Assembly: GCA_045588185.1 (NCBI GenBank)
Contig: JAZNDR010000067.1
Location: 1 to 50,085, forward strand
Direction: 5' to 3'
DNA length: 50,085 bases
DNA from: Scatosoma sp045588185
Lineage (GTDB): Bacteria; Bacillota; Clostridia; Christensenellales; Borkfalkiaceae
Shown: in pieces, positions 25,917-33,246 of the stretch
Layout: each line of letters starts with the position of its first letter
Position numbering within the stretch: position 1 is the stretch's first letter
Notes under the pieces: model-generated
What the model was told of the DNA's origin: nothing
What the model saw: the letters and a program-made list of their open reading frames with translations, nothing else
The model's database searches: none
Program-made: the position numbers and the translations under genes

Positions 25917-25980
25917 ACGTGGCTAAGCGAGCCGCGTTAAAACCTTGCATATCGCAGGATATGCCGAATAAGACCAGGAG
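25917..25980 (+). promoter_or_regulatory. Structured rpsF leader, possible S6:S18 autoregulatory site
   Basis: Two hairpins lie between the start of transcription and the ribosome site: ACGTGGCT/AGCCGCGT (25917-25924 and 25930-25937) and GCATATC/GATATGC (25947-25953 and 25958-25964), the latter followed by CCG overlap. Autoregulation of rpsF operons by S6:S18 through a leader hairpin with a CCG element is known. The match to that motif here is tentative. Confidence 0.45.
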
Positions 25981-25989
25981 GTGAAAAAC

Positions 25990-26271
25990 ATGGCTAAATA
26001 CGAAATGCTGTATCTGATCAACAACGCGTTGACGGACGAAGCGAAGGATGCCAAAGTCGCTAAGTATGAAGAGGTCGTTAAGTCGATGGGCGGTAGCATC
26101 GTTTCCACGGACAAGTGGGGAACGAAGAAAACTCCTTACCCTATCAACTACAAGACCGAAGCGTACTACGTGCTTATGACGTTCGAAGCAAACGGTAAAA
26201 TCGTTGAAGAGCTTAAACGTGTTGCGGGTATCGACGCAGACGTGGTAAGACGCTTGATAACGAAACTCTAA
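25990..26271 (+). CDS. rpsF: 30S ribosomal protein S6
   Basis: 93 residues from ATG 25990, with AGGAGG 8 nt upstream. The ferredoxin-like fold sequence (YEMLYLINNALTDE, WGTKKTPYPINYKTEAYYVL) is clear. S6 pairs with S18 on the 30S platform. First gene of rpsF-ssb-rpsR. Confidence 0.97.
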   Translation: MAKYEMLYLINNALTDEAKDAKVAKYEEVVKSMGGSIVSTDKWGTKKTPYPINYKTEAYYVLMTFEANGKIVEELKRVAGIDADVVRRLITKL

Positions 26272-26289
26272 TTGATTTGGTGGAAAATT

Positions 26290-26712
26290 ATGAACAAAGT
26301 ATTTTTGATCGGAAACTTAACGCGTGACCCCGAACTCACGGAAACGGCAAGCGGCGTAGCGGTTTGTCATTTCTCTATTGCCGTAAACAGGAACTATTCC
26401 TCGCAGGACGGCGAACGCCAGACGGACTTTTTCAACTGTACCGCATGGCGCGCTATGGCGGAAACGATTGCGCGTTATACCAAAAAAGGCAACAAGGTTG
26501 CCGTAGTAGGAAGCATTCAGCTTCGTAACTATGAGGACAATCAGGGCGTAAAACGCACTGCGGTCGATATCATCGCGCAGGACGTAGAATTCCTCACGCC
26601 CAAAGCAAACGGCGATTCGTTTGACGAAGTAGCCGAAATGCCCCGTCAGTCCGCGCCCAAACGCAAGCCCGTTTTACAGGCTATGGACGACGACAGCGAC
26701 ATTCCCTTCTAA
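26290..26712 (+). CDS. ssb: Single-stranded DNA-binding protein
   Basis: 140 residues. OB fold at ~1-105 (MNKVFLIGNLTRDPELTET, FFNCTAWRAMAE, VGSIQLRNYEDNQG), a short linker, and the acidic C-terminal tip DDDSDIPF that recruits repair proteins. ATG 26290 is preferred over a TTG at 26272. Confidence 0.97.
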   Translation: MNKVFLIGNLTRDPELTETASGVAVCHFSIAVNRNYSSQDGERQTDFFNCTAWRAMAETIARYTKKGNKVAVVGSIQLRNYEDNQGVKRTAVDIIAQDVEFLTPKANGDSFDEVAEMPRQSAPKRKPVLQAMDDDSDIPF

Positions 26713-26749
26713 TCGTTAAGGGAACAAAATACGAAAAGGAGAAACTGTT

Positions 26750-26998
26750 ATGGAAGAGAAAGCACCTGTAAAAAAGGTATATAAAAAAGCGCCCCGTAAA
26801 AAGGTTTGCGCATTCTGTCAGGAAAAGCTTGAAACGATCGACTACAAGGACGTCAACCGTTTGAAGAAATTTATTTCCGAGGGCGGTAAAATCCTGCCCC
26901 GCAGAATGAGCGGTACGTGCGCTGCGCATCAGAGAATTCTTGCAAAAGCAATCAAGCGTGCAAGAATCGCCGCGCTTCTCCCCTTCAAAGGCGAGTAA
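26750..26998 (+). CDS. rpsR: 30S ribosomal protein S18
   Basis: 82 residues with a basic N-terminal extension, then the S18 core (KVCAFCQEKLETIDYKDV, ISEGGKILPRRMSGTCAAHQ). AAAAGGAG precedes ATG. Two of the cysteines (AFC, GTC) may bind zinc as in Cys-containing S18 forms. Confidence 0.97.
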   Translation: MEEKAPVKKVYKKAPRKKVCAFCQEKLETIDYKDVNRLKKFISEGGKILPRRMSGTCAAHQRILAKAIKRARIAALLPFKGE

Positions 26999-27016
26999 TC
27001 TATCGAACAAATAGAA

Positions 27017-27050
27017 AATCCCGAAGTATCAACTTCGGGATTTTTTTTGC
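27017..27050 (+). terminator. Intrinsic terminator of the rpsF operon
   Basis: AATCCCGAAG pairs with CTTCGGGATT and is followed by a long T-run. Confidence 0.9.
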
Positions 27051-27051
27051 G

Positions 27052-27519
27052 TTAAGTTTCCATCAAGCCCGCCGCACGGAGCGCCGCCAAAATTTCATTG
27101 ATTTTTTCCGCGTTACTCGTGGGCGTAGCGTCCGTCGCCACCGCGTCGGCAACCGCCGCGGCAGGCGTTACCACCCCGGGCTCGCCCTGCGGGCCAGCGG
27201 GACCAACAGGGCCTTGTTCGCCTTGGGGGCCGGCAGGACCAACAGGACCTTGTTCACCTTGTATGCCTTGTTCCCCCTGCAAACCTTGTTCGCCTTGTAT
27301 CCCTTGAATACCCTGAACGCCTTGCACGCCCTGCTCGCCTTGCGGACCGGCAGGACCGGCAGGACCTGCGGGACCTGGTTCACCCTGCGGTCCTTGGGGG
27401 CCTGCGGGACCTTGCGGACCTACGGTACCCGTGGAATAGATTACTCTGGTATAAACGGGATTATGATTTCCGTTGCGGTTACAGCCACAACCGCAGTGGA
27501 AAATATCGTCACAGCACAT
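27052..27519 (-). CDS. Collagen-like Gly-X-Y repeat protein
   Basis: 155 residues. A Cys-rich N-terminus (CCDDIFHCGCGC), then 29 unbroken Gly-X-Y triplets (residues 31-117), rich in GPAGPQ and GEQ/GIQ, then an Ala-rich linker and a short helix (NAEKINEILAALRAAGLM). Such proteins form filaments on exosporium or coat in spore formers (BclA-like), though the large C-terminal trimerisation domain is absent. There is no signal peptide, which fits a mother-cell-made spore surface protein; this is inference. It is preceded by CAGGAGG. Confidence 0.88.
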   Translation of the reverse strand: MCCDDIFHCGCGCNRNGNHNPVYTRVIYSTGTVGPQGPAGPQGPQGEPGPAGPAGPAGPQGEQGVQGVQGIQGIQGEQGLQGEQGIQGEQGPVGPAGPQGEQGPVGPAGPQGEPGVVTPAAAVADAVATDATPTSNAEKINEILAALRAAGLMET

Positions 27520-27601
27520 AATATTCCTCCTGTAAATTGAAGAGGATACGCTAAGTATCCCTGCTACATTATACGCAGAGGAAGCAAAGAAAAGTGCAAG
27601 G

Positions 27602-28582
27602 TTATTCCTTTACGATAAGCACTACTTTTCCGACGTTTTCGCCGCGGTACAACACCTGTTGCGCCTCGTCCGCTTCTTGAATGGGGAAAGTCTTATAAAT
27701 CTTTACTTTCACTTCCCCGCTTTCGAATTTACACCAAGTCTTTTCCACAAGCTCGTTTAAAAGCTGACCCTTTTCTTCGGGCGTCTTACTCCGCAGAGTA
27801 CTGCCGATAATGCGAATATTTTTCACGAAAATGTTTCTGAAATCCACGGGCGAAATATCCCCCGCAAGCGAGGCAATCTGAATCCATCTGCAACCGCGCG
27901 CCACAAATTTTAAACATTCGCCGAGCTTTTCGCCTGCCAAACAGTCGATAGCGATATTCACGGGCGTGCCGTTTTTCTCCTCTTCCTGCAATACCTTAGC
28001 GATATCCTCGCTCGTGGTATCCACCACTCTGTCCGCGTTCAAATACGCCACTTCCTTGACCTTGTCTTGTCCTAAAACGGTCGTAATGACGCGAAGTCCA
28101 AACGCTTTTGCCATCGGAATAACCGCGCTTGCCAGCCCGCTTGCGCCCGCGTTCATCAACAGAGTTTCCCCCTCTTTCGCTTGTCCGACGTGGAATAAAT
28201 TAAGATACGCCGTCATATATACTTCGGGGATTGCCGCTGCCTCGGCATAGCTCAACCCTTTGGGCATCGGCATTACCATTTCCGCGGGCACGGCTACAAA
28301 TTCGGCGTACCCGCCGCCTCCCAAAAGCGCACAGACCTTATCGCCGATTTTCCATTTGGTAACGCCTTGCGCGACCTCTTTGATAATACCTGCCACTTCC
28401 AGCCCCGGCCATTCGGGACAACCGGGGGGCGGGGGATAATTCCCCTCGCGTTGTAACAAATCCGCGCGGTTGAGCGCCGCCGCGTGTACTTCGATAAGTA
28501 CTTCCCCCGCTTTCAAAACGGGATTAGGTACGTCCGTATAGCTTAAACTTTGATCTGCTTTATTGATTACGATTGCTTTCAT
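27602..28582 (-). CDS. Zinc-free quinone oxidoreductase, PIG3-like MDR family
   Basis: 326 residues. GroES-like N-terminal domain (ALNRADLLQREGNYPPPP, PGLEVAGII) and an NADPH-binding Rossmann domain (LMNAGASGLASAVIPMAKAFG). The catalytic zinc ligands of alcohol dehydrogenases are missing, as in NAD(P)H:quinone reductases such as PIG3. It overlaps the dehydroquinase-like gene by 23 bases and is the last gene of that operon, so its substrate is probably linked to theirs. Confidence 0.88.
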   Translation of the reverse strand: MKAIVINKADQSLSYTDVPNPVLKAGEVLIEVHAAALNRADLLQREGNYPPPPGCPEWPGLEVAGIIKEVAQGVTKWKIGDKVCALLGGGGYAEFVAVPAEMVMPMPKGLSYAEAAAIPEVYMTAYLNLFHVGQAKEGETLLMNAGASGLASAVIPMAKAFGLRVITTVLGQDKVKEVAYLNADRVVDTTSEDIAKVLQEEEKNGTPVNIAIDCLAGEKLGECLKFVARGCRWIQIASLAGDISPVDFRNIFVKNIRIIGSTLRSKTPEEKGQLLNELVEKTWCKFESGEVKVKIYKTFPIQEADEAQQVLYRGENVGKVVLIVKE

Positions 28583-29357
28583 TTTTATTCTCCTTGTTTA
28601 TATCAAAATATCTTTTTATTCCGTGTAAATCGGACAGTAACGGCTGTGCGGGAGTAGAGAGTTCGTCGTGCTTATGCACGCAAAGCCACGCAAACGCCCC
28701 TAATAACGGCGCAACCGTCCGATGTATCTTGTAATGCGTACCCGTGGACAAAAACACGAACGGCACTTTCAATTCTTTGTTTAATATACGGCACGTTTCC
28801 AAGTTTTCTATCTCTTCTTGCTCCGTATAAGCCGCCGTAACGATTTTGACGATATCCGCACCGCGCCGTTCCTGCTCCAACGCCATTTTCAATACCTCGT
28901 CGCAAGGCAAAAACTTCTTAATATGTGAAGAAATCAACACTTCTCCCCCCGCGCCGTGTATATCGTCTATCAATCGCTTTTGTCTTTCAATCGCCACCGA
29001 GTCGTTCGTCAGCTGATTTTCCGACGGCGCGTATAAATCGCCCATAATATCCACTAACGTACCCCCGCACCGCAAAGCCGTTTTCAGCTCTTCCACGCGT
29101 GATTCGGGCGTTCTGCCCAAGTTCAGTTGATCTCGATAATTTGTAATATATATCGGCAATTCCCCCGCGCAAGCGAATATCTCCGTAAATATCTCCGCCG
29201 TTCGGTATTCAAACTCTAACTGTTCGATTTGCACCCCGATCGCCGTTGCACCGCCCGCAATCGACGCGCGTATACCTTCCATTACCTTTTCTTTCGTCCG
29301 CGCTTGTACTAACGCCAACAAAAACGGCTCGCTTGCACCCAAAAAGCTCTTTTTCAT
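28560..29357 (-). CDS. Type I 3-dehydroquinase-like protein
   Basis: 265 residues from ATG 29357 (a GTG at 29363 is also possible). It has the TIM-barrel layout of AroD with the catalytic His in VLISSHIKK and the Schiff-base Lys in RRGADIVKIV, and a Gln near the C-terminus (TPAQPLLSDL). The first substrate-binding triad of AroD (ExRxD) is not conserved (IGVQIEQL). A related dehydratase or lyase acting on a cyclic acid is therefore more likely than classic shikimate synthesis. It lies between an SDR and an MDR gene under an AraC regulator. Confidence 0.75.
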   Translation of the reverse strand: MKKSFLGASEPFLLALVQARTKEKVMEGIRASIAGGATAIGVQIEQLEFEYRTAEIFTEIFACAGELPIYITNYRDQLNLGRTPESRVEELKTALRCGGTLVDIMGDLYAPSENQLTNDSVAIERQKRLIDDIHGAGGEVLISSHIKKFLPCDEVLKMALEQERRGADIVKIVTAAYTEQEEIENLETCRILNKELKVPFVFLSTGTHYKIHRTVAPLLGAFAWLCVHKHDELSTPAQPLLSDLHGIKRYFDINKENKNESNRNQ

Positions 29358-29367
29358 TTTCACAGCC

Positions 29368-30129
29368 TCACACCTTTCCCCGCATCATCAATCTCCCGCC
29401 GTCCACGAGATAATCCGTACCCGTGATAAACGCGGCTTTATCCGAAGCCAGATATAAAATCATATCCACTAGCTCCTGCGGTTCGGCTGCCCTGCCTAAC
29501 AAAGTATTCATACTCGACATCGACGCACGCGTTAAAACGGGACCGGGGGAAACGCAACACACCCTGATACCGTACGGCGCGCCGAACAACGCAAGCGACT
29601 TCGTCAAACCGCCCATAACCCCCGCTTTTGCAGCGGAATAATCAATATTTCCCGCACAGCCTTCCGCCCCCGTAATCGAACCGAGGTTAATGACGACTCC
29701 CGATTTTTGCTCTGTCATATACTTCATCGCCGCCTTGGCAAAATAGAACGGTCCTTTCAGGTTCACGTCAATACCCCAGTCGTAAACTTCAATCGGCGTG
29801 TTCAAAAAATCTTCGTTACATTTATGTATGCGCCGTGCCGCACCGCCCGCACAATTCACCAACACGTCGATACTCCCAAATTCTTCGTTCACCCTTTCGC
29901 AGGTTTTTACCACCTCGTCAAATTTCCGAACGTCGCACACACAGCCTATCGCCTCGTAGCCCGACTGCTTCAATTCGTCCACTTTAATAGCAAGAGCTTC
30001 CTCGCTGATATCCACAAGCGCCACCTTCGCACCAAGCTCCGCAAAATTTTTCGCCGTTAAAAAGCCCATTCCCGAAGCTCCGCCCGTCACGAGCACCACT
30101 TTGTTTTGAAAAGTAATATCGTTCAACAT
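29368..30129 (-). CDS. Short-chain dehydrogenase/reductase
   Basis: 253 residues, classical SDR: cofactor loop TGGASGMG, NAG as CAGG, catalytic Ser in INLGSITG and YSAAK, then PGPVLT and the C-terminal GTDYLVDGG. The Asp after strand 2 (VALVDIS) suggests NAD(H) over NADP(H). First gene of the operon, behind a promoter interlocked with that of the AraC gene. Likely oxidises a hydroxyl of the same substrate handled by the dehydroquinase-like enzyme; inference. Confidence 0.88.
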   Translation of the reverse strand: MLNDITFQNKVVLVTGGASGMGFLTAKNFAELGAKVALVDISEEALAIKVDELKQSGYEAIGCVCDVRKFDEVVKTCERVNEEFGSIDVLVNCAGGAARRIHKCNEDFLNTPIEVYDWGIDVNLKGPFYFAKAAMKYMTEQKSGVVINLGSITGAEGCAGNIDYSAAKAGVMGGLTKSLALFGAPYGIRVCCVSPGPVLTRASMSSMNTLLGRAAEPQELVDMILYLASDKAAFITGTDYLVDGGRLMMRGKV

Positions 30130-30156
30130 TTTTTTTCTCCTTTAAAAGTTTTTTCT

Positions 30157-30185
30157 ATTATAAACGATTGACAAATCAAAGTCAA
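30157..30185 (-). promoter_or_regulatory. Promoter of the SDR operon
   Basis: Minus strand: TTGACT (30180-30185), 17 bp, TATAAT (30157-30162). It is interlocked with the AraC promoter on the other strand. Confidence 0.8.
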
Positions 30186-30196
30186 TACCGTATACT
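30168..30196 (+). promoter_or_regulatory. Promoter of the AraC-type regulator gene
   Basis: TTGACA (30168-30173), 17 bp, TATACT (30191-30196). TTGAC (30168) and GTCAA (30181) also form an inverted repeat. Confidence 0.78.
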
Positions 30197-30254
30197 TTAA
30201 ATAGAGCAACTATTCTGCTGTTTTTTTAAGTAAAATAGAAATAAGGCGGTTTTT

Positions 30255-31055
30255 ATGTCCACTATTCTTTCCTATCAAAAAAAACTTTGTATGACGGAAT
30301 TCAACGCTTCGTACTCCTCTTTCCCCCACCCGCATTTCTTCGATTTCAGCGCGGGGAAAATATATTCCAGCTTCATTTTCATCACGAAAGGCTCGGTGGA
30401 AATCCGCTTTCATAACCAAACCCAACGCTTTGAAGCGGGCGAGCTTTTCTATCTCCCCAACGGAATCGGTTACGCCGCCTACTGGCACGGCGCGCCGAAT
30501 ATCGAATATTACAGTCTGCAAGCCGTTGCAACCAACTACAACACCACGCTTGCAACCGAACGCTTCGCACTGCAAAAACTCCCCGCCCTCGCCAACGGCG
30601 ACACGGAACGAACCTTTCGGGAGATTTTCCGTTTAATGCAAACGGACGAACGGATCAATAAACTAAAAGCACTCAGTCTTTATTACGCCTTTTACGCGGA
30701 CGCCCTGCCGCTGTTAGAACAAATGCCGTCGATAAAATTCCCACCCGCGCTTACCAAAGCGGTCGAACTGCTCGATACCCGCTACGCCGAAGATACGCCC
30801 GTGAGCGATATTGCACGGGAATGTTTCGTCAGCGAATCTAGATTATATCATCTTTTCCGCGAGCATTTGAACACCACGCCCGTCGCCTACCGCAACGAAC
30901 GGCGGATACAAAAGGCGACGGAACTGCTCACAAGCGAAAAATCCGTGGAAAAAATCAGCGATTTGACAGGCTTCCATTCGGCAGCGTACTTTCGGGAAAC
31001 CTTTAAGCAACACACGGGACTTACCCCCAGCGAATACCGCCGTATCCTTTTATAA
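30255..31055 (+). CDS. AraC-family transcriptional regulator
   Basis: 266 residues. Cupin-like N-terminal sensor (~20-130; ETHHF-like PHPHFFDFSAGKIYSSF, LFYLPNGIGYAAYWHG) and two helix-turn-helix motifs at the C-terminus (VSDIARECFVSESRLYHLF; VEKISDLTGFHSAAYFRETF). It is divergent from the SDR operon with overlapping promoters and very probably controls it. An AAGGCGG site precedes ATG. Confidence 0.92.
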   Translation: MSTILSYQKKLCMTEFNASYSSFPHPHFFDFSAGKIYSSFIFITKGSVEIRFHNQTQRFEAGELFYLPNGIGYAAYWHGAPNIEYYSLQAVATNYNTTLATERFALQKLPALANGDTERTFREIFRLMQTDERINKLKALSLYYAFYADALPLLEQMPSIKFPPALTKAVELLDTRYAEDTPVSDIARECFVSESRLYHLFREHLNTTPVAYRNERRIQKATELLTSEKSVEKISDLTGFHSAAYFRETFKQHTGLTPSEYRRILL

Positions 31056-31063
31056 CCGTATAT

Positions 31064-31105
31064 AAAAACCCCGCGGCCGACTTTTCCGTCGATCGCGGGG
31101 TTTTG
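31064..31105. terminator. Convergent terminator hairpin
   Basis: CCCCGCG (31069-31075) pairs with CGCGGGG (31094-31100), with further inner pairs. A and T tracts on both sides suit both converging genes. Confidence 0.8.
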
Positions 31106-31110
31106 CTTGA

Positions 31111-31896
31111 TTATAAATTTAAAAGTTTTTGCGCGTTCTTATATAAAATTGCTTCCTTTTCCTCTTCGGAAAGCAGGAAATCGAGTGCCACAGCTCCCAC
31201 GAACGCCGCAGGATTACAAACGGGATAATCGGACCCGAAAAGAAACCGCTCTGCTCCGAACTCGTCTATCCCGTGGCGTAACACGCCGTGACGGAAAACG
31301 CCCGTTCCCGAAGTATCGAGGTAATAATTCTCGCTCATTTCCATACGCTTCAAGTGCCGTAAAAATTCCCGTTTTTCCCCGGGGTGTGCCGCAACGATTT
31401 TCAAGTTTTTAAACCGCTTTACCATTTTATCCATTTCGTCCTCGCCCATCGAATGCACGCTGACGACCATATTATTCGCTTCCGCCGCCTCTAAAATTTC
31501 GAAATACGCGGGGTCGGAATAATCGGACCAATCTTGCAAATACGGCACGAGCTCGCCGACCAAACGGAACCCGAGCTTTTTAAAGCGTTCAATTTCAGCG
31601 ATAGACTGCTTCACGAATTTAGGGTGTACGTGAAGTCCAGGATAATAGAACTCGCCGTACGCTTCGCGCAAGCGCAACGCCTCGTCGTTGACGGCGCGGA
31701 CGTCGTCGAAGGTATACGGTTTATCGGCGGTCAAGAACCCGATTACCGAACCGCAAATTTTCTCCACGCCGATTTTTTGCAAATCGCGTTTTGTATTTTC
31801 AATGGACATATTGCAATATTCTTTATGTTGACAGATATTGCTATGTACGGCAGTAAAGGGATGCGTGTGAAAATCAATAATACGATAATTTTTCAT
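31111..31896 (-). CDS. Metal-dependent amidohydrolase family protein
   Basis: 261 residues from ATG 31896 (AAGGAAAAAAGGAT upstream; the ORF reaches 31941). TIM-barrel hydrolase with DFHTH at 8-12, further metal-site histidines in SVHSMG and AAHPGE, and the Asp of FGSDYP. This is the amidohydrolase_2 (decarboxylase/hydrolase) pattern. The substrate is unknown. It has its own promoter and converges on the AraC gene. Confidence 0.85.
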   Translation of the reverse strand: MKNYRIIDFHTHPFTAVHSNICQHKEYCNMSIENTKRDLQKIGVEKICGSVIGFLTADKPYTFDDVRAVNDEALRLREAYGEFYYPGLHVHPKFVKQSIAEIERFKKLGFRLVGELVPYLQDWSDYSDPAYFEILEAAEANNMVVSVHSMGEDEMDKMVKRFKNLKIVAAHPGEKREFLRHLKRMEMSENYYLDTSGTGVFRHGVLRHGIDEFGAERFLFGSDYPVCNPAAFVGAVALDFLLSEEEKEAILYKNAQKLLNL

Positions 31897-31929
31897 ATCC
31901 TTTTTTCCTTCATTGATATTGTTATAGAA

Positions 31930-31958
31930 ATTATACCGCAAAACGCAAGAAAAAGCAA
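31930..31958 (-). promoter_or_regulatory. Promoter of the amidohydrolase gene
   Basis: Minus strand: TTGCTT (31953-31958), 17 bp, TATAAT (31930-31935). Confidence 0.65.
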
Positions 31959-32025
31959 GAGAAAATCCAAGTTTACAAGCAGGAAATATTTTTCCGATAA
32001 ATCATAAAAAATCACGCAAAAATAG

Positions 32026-32054
32026 TTGACAAAAACTCGAAAACGATTTATACT
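32026..32054 (+). promoter_or_regulatory. tRNA-Arg promoter
   Basis: TTGACA (32026-32031), 17 bp, TATACT (32049-32054). Confidence 0.82.
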
Positions 32055-32095
32055 ATATAGGCACTTTGATGAGAAGCCTTATCAAAAAAATAAAA

Positions 32096-32172
<77 letters not shown>

Positions 32173-32174
32173 GG

Positions 32175-32212
32175 AAAAAGACTTGTGGTTTTTACCACAA
32201 GTCTTTTCCCTT
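32175..32212 (+). terminator. Terminator after tRNA-Arg
   Basis: AAAAGACTTGTGGT and ACCACAAGTCTTTT form a perfect stem, ending in T's. Confidence 0.88.
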
Positions 32213-32237
32213 TGTTTCCGCGAGGTTCTTCCCCTGC

Positions 32238-32318
32238 CAAGGTTCCGTAGGAACCGTAAGGAGCGCAACGCGCGACGGAATAGCGAACGCTTTGCGTGAG
32301 CGTCAGGCTAGGAGTTCG
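32238..32318. repeat. Palindrome-phrase tract with a degenerate tRNA-Arg copy
   Basis: Short palindromic phrases (GGTTCCGTAGGAACC, GCGCAACGCGC) precede GAGCGTC-AGGCTAGGAGTTCG (32298-32318). That string equals tRNA-Arg bases 32118-32124 joined to 32140-32153, lacking exactly the 15 bases of the anticodon arm in between. GGTTCCGTAG is also the complement of tRNA bases 32128-32137. Confidence 0.7.
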
Positions 32319-32326
32319 CGTTGCCT

Positions 32327-32770
32327 TTATAAAACGTGCCCGATTAGATAATCGATAGAACAATCAAAAGCTTGTGCAAGTTTTATAAGATTATCAATGT
32401 ATGGTGAAGTTATCCCTTTTAGCCACTTGTTAAAATTATCGTACGATAAATTCGTCTTGTGATGAAGTGCATATTGCGACATATTATACGAATTTAACAA
32501 CTCCCGAAAACGCTCGCTAAACGGGGGTATAGAATGAAAAACCACGTTGGTCGGGGGATATTCTATCAACCCAAGCATAAAATCCGCGGAACAGTGAAAA
32601 GTTTCAATCAACTTGACAAATACCGCAAACGAAGGAAGACGAGCTCCCGATAAATAACGCGTAATTGCATTTCTCGTTACCCCTATTCTCTTCGCTAACA
32701 TAACGGGCGTTAAATTATTCTCTTTCATCAATTCAGAAAGTTGTTCTGGCAGTTTCGACAAAATTCCCAT
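32327..32770 (-). CDS. XRE-family regulator with two HTH domains
   Basis: 147 residues made of two Cro/CI-type helix-turn-helix domains: ~9-65 (MLAKRIGVTRNAITRYLSGARLP) and ~83-145 (QYALHHKTNLSYDNFNKWLKGI). Both end in a similar FxCSxDFMLGL / FDCSIDYLIGH segment, showing internal duplication. A tandem pair could bind two half-sites by itself; a matching operator lies upstream. It is divergent from a 66-aa gene. Confidence 0.88.
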   Translation of the reverse strand: MGILSKLPEQLSELMKENNLTPVMLAKRIGVTRNAITRYLSGARLPSFAVFVKLIETFHCSADFMLGLIEYPPTNVVFHSIPPFSERFRELLNSYNMSQYALHHKTNLSYDNFNKWLKGITSPYIDNLIKLAQAFDCSIDYLIGHVL

Positions 32771-32801
32771 AAAATAGACCTCTTTCTACAAAATATTATC
32801 T

Positions 32802-32841
32802 ACGATGTTGGCACAAAACATTTGATTTCATCCAACATCGT
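32802..32841. promoter_or_regulatory. Long-spaced inverted repeat, likely XRE operator
   Basis: ACGATGTTGG (32802-32811) and CCAACATCGT (32832-32841) are perfect 10-bp complements separated by 20 bp, two helical turns. The right arm lies in the spacer of the promoter that reads toward the 66-aa gene. Confidence 0.72.
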
Positions 32842-32851
32842 GAGGTATAAT
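32822..32851 (+). promoter_or_regulatory. Promoter of the 66-aa gene
   Basis: TTGATT (32822-32827), 18 bp, TATAAT (32846-32851). Confidence 0.65.
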
Positions 32852-32909
32852 ATATGTACAGTCATTCAAGCGCGCGAAACTGTAAAATTTACTGACGAGG
32901 AGTTTTATT

Positions 32910-33110
32910 ATGAAACAAAAGGAACTAATGAACAACCACAACAAAGCTTTAAATTTAGAGAGCCAGCCAACCGATAAAGAAGTTTTTGACAAGATAGCAG
33001 AGATAATTAGAGAAAATTTTATCGCCATTTTTACAAAAGAGGGAGATACCTCTTTGCTGATGCGTTTAGTCGGCGGTTTAGAATTCCGTTTGACGGTAGA
33101 AGCAATCTAA
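32910..33110 (+). CDS. Small 66-aa protein controlled by the XRE regulator, unknown
   Basis: 66 residues with a good GAGGAG site. It is charged and mainly helical (DKEVFDKIAEIIRENFIAIF) with no membrane segment. No family is recognised. Its promoter overlaps the putative XRE operator, so it is the likely target of repression. Confidence 0.7.
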   Translation: MKQKELMNNHNKALNLESQPTDKEVFDKIAEIIRENFIAIFTKEGDTSLLMRLVGGLEFRLTVEAI

Positions 33111-33155
33111 TCCCTTAATCAAGAATTTTTAATTTATATTTAACGAGTGCACCAA

Positions 33156-33186
33156 AAATCGCCTGTGGTGTATGCCCAGGCGATTT
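33156..33186 (+). terminator. Hairpin after the 66-aa gene
   Basis: AAATCGCCTG (33156-33165) pairs with CAGGCGATTT (33177-33186). Confidence 0.6.
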
Positions 33187-33194
33187 ACCTCTTT

Positions 33195-33240
33195 GCAAGG
33201 GAATACCCCACGGCTTATGCCGTGGGGTATTCCCTTGCTT
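33195..33240. terminator. Very strong convergent terminator
   Basis: A perfect 20-bp stem (33195-33214 with 33219-33238) around a TTAT loop ends in CTTTT. It serves both converging units. Confidence 0.85.
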
Positions 33241-33246
33241 TTATTT

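Noticed and set aside
32173..33155. Small integrative element between tRNA-Arg and a second GTGCACCA
   Set aside because: The shared end is only 8 bases and no integrase is present.
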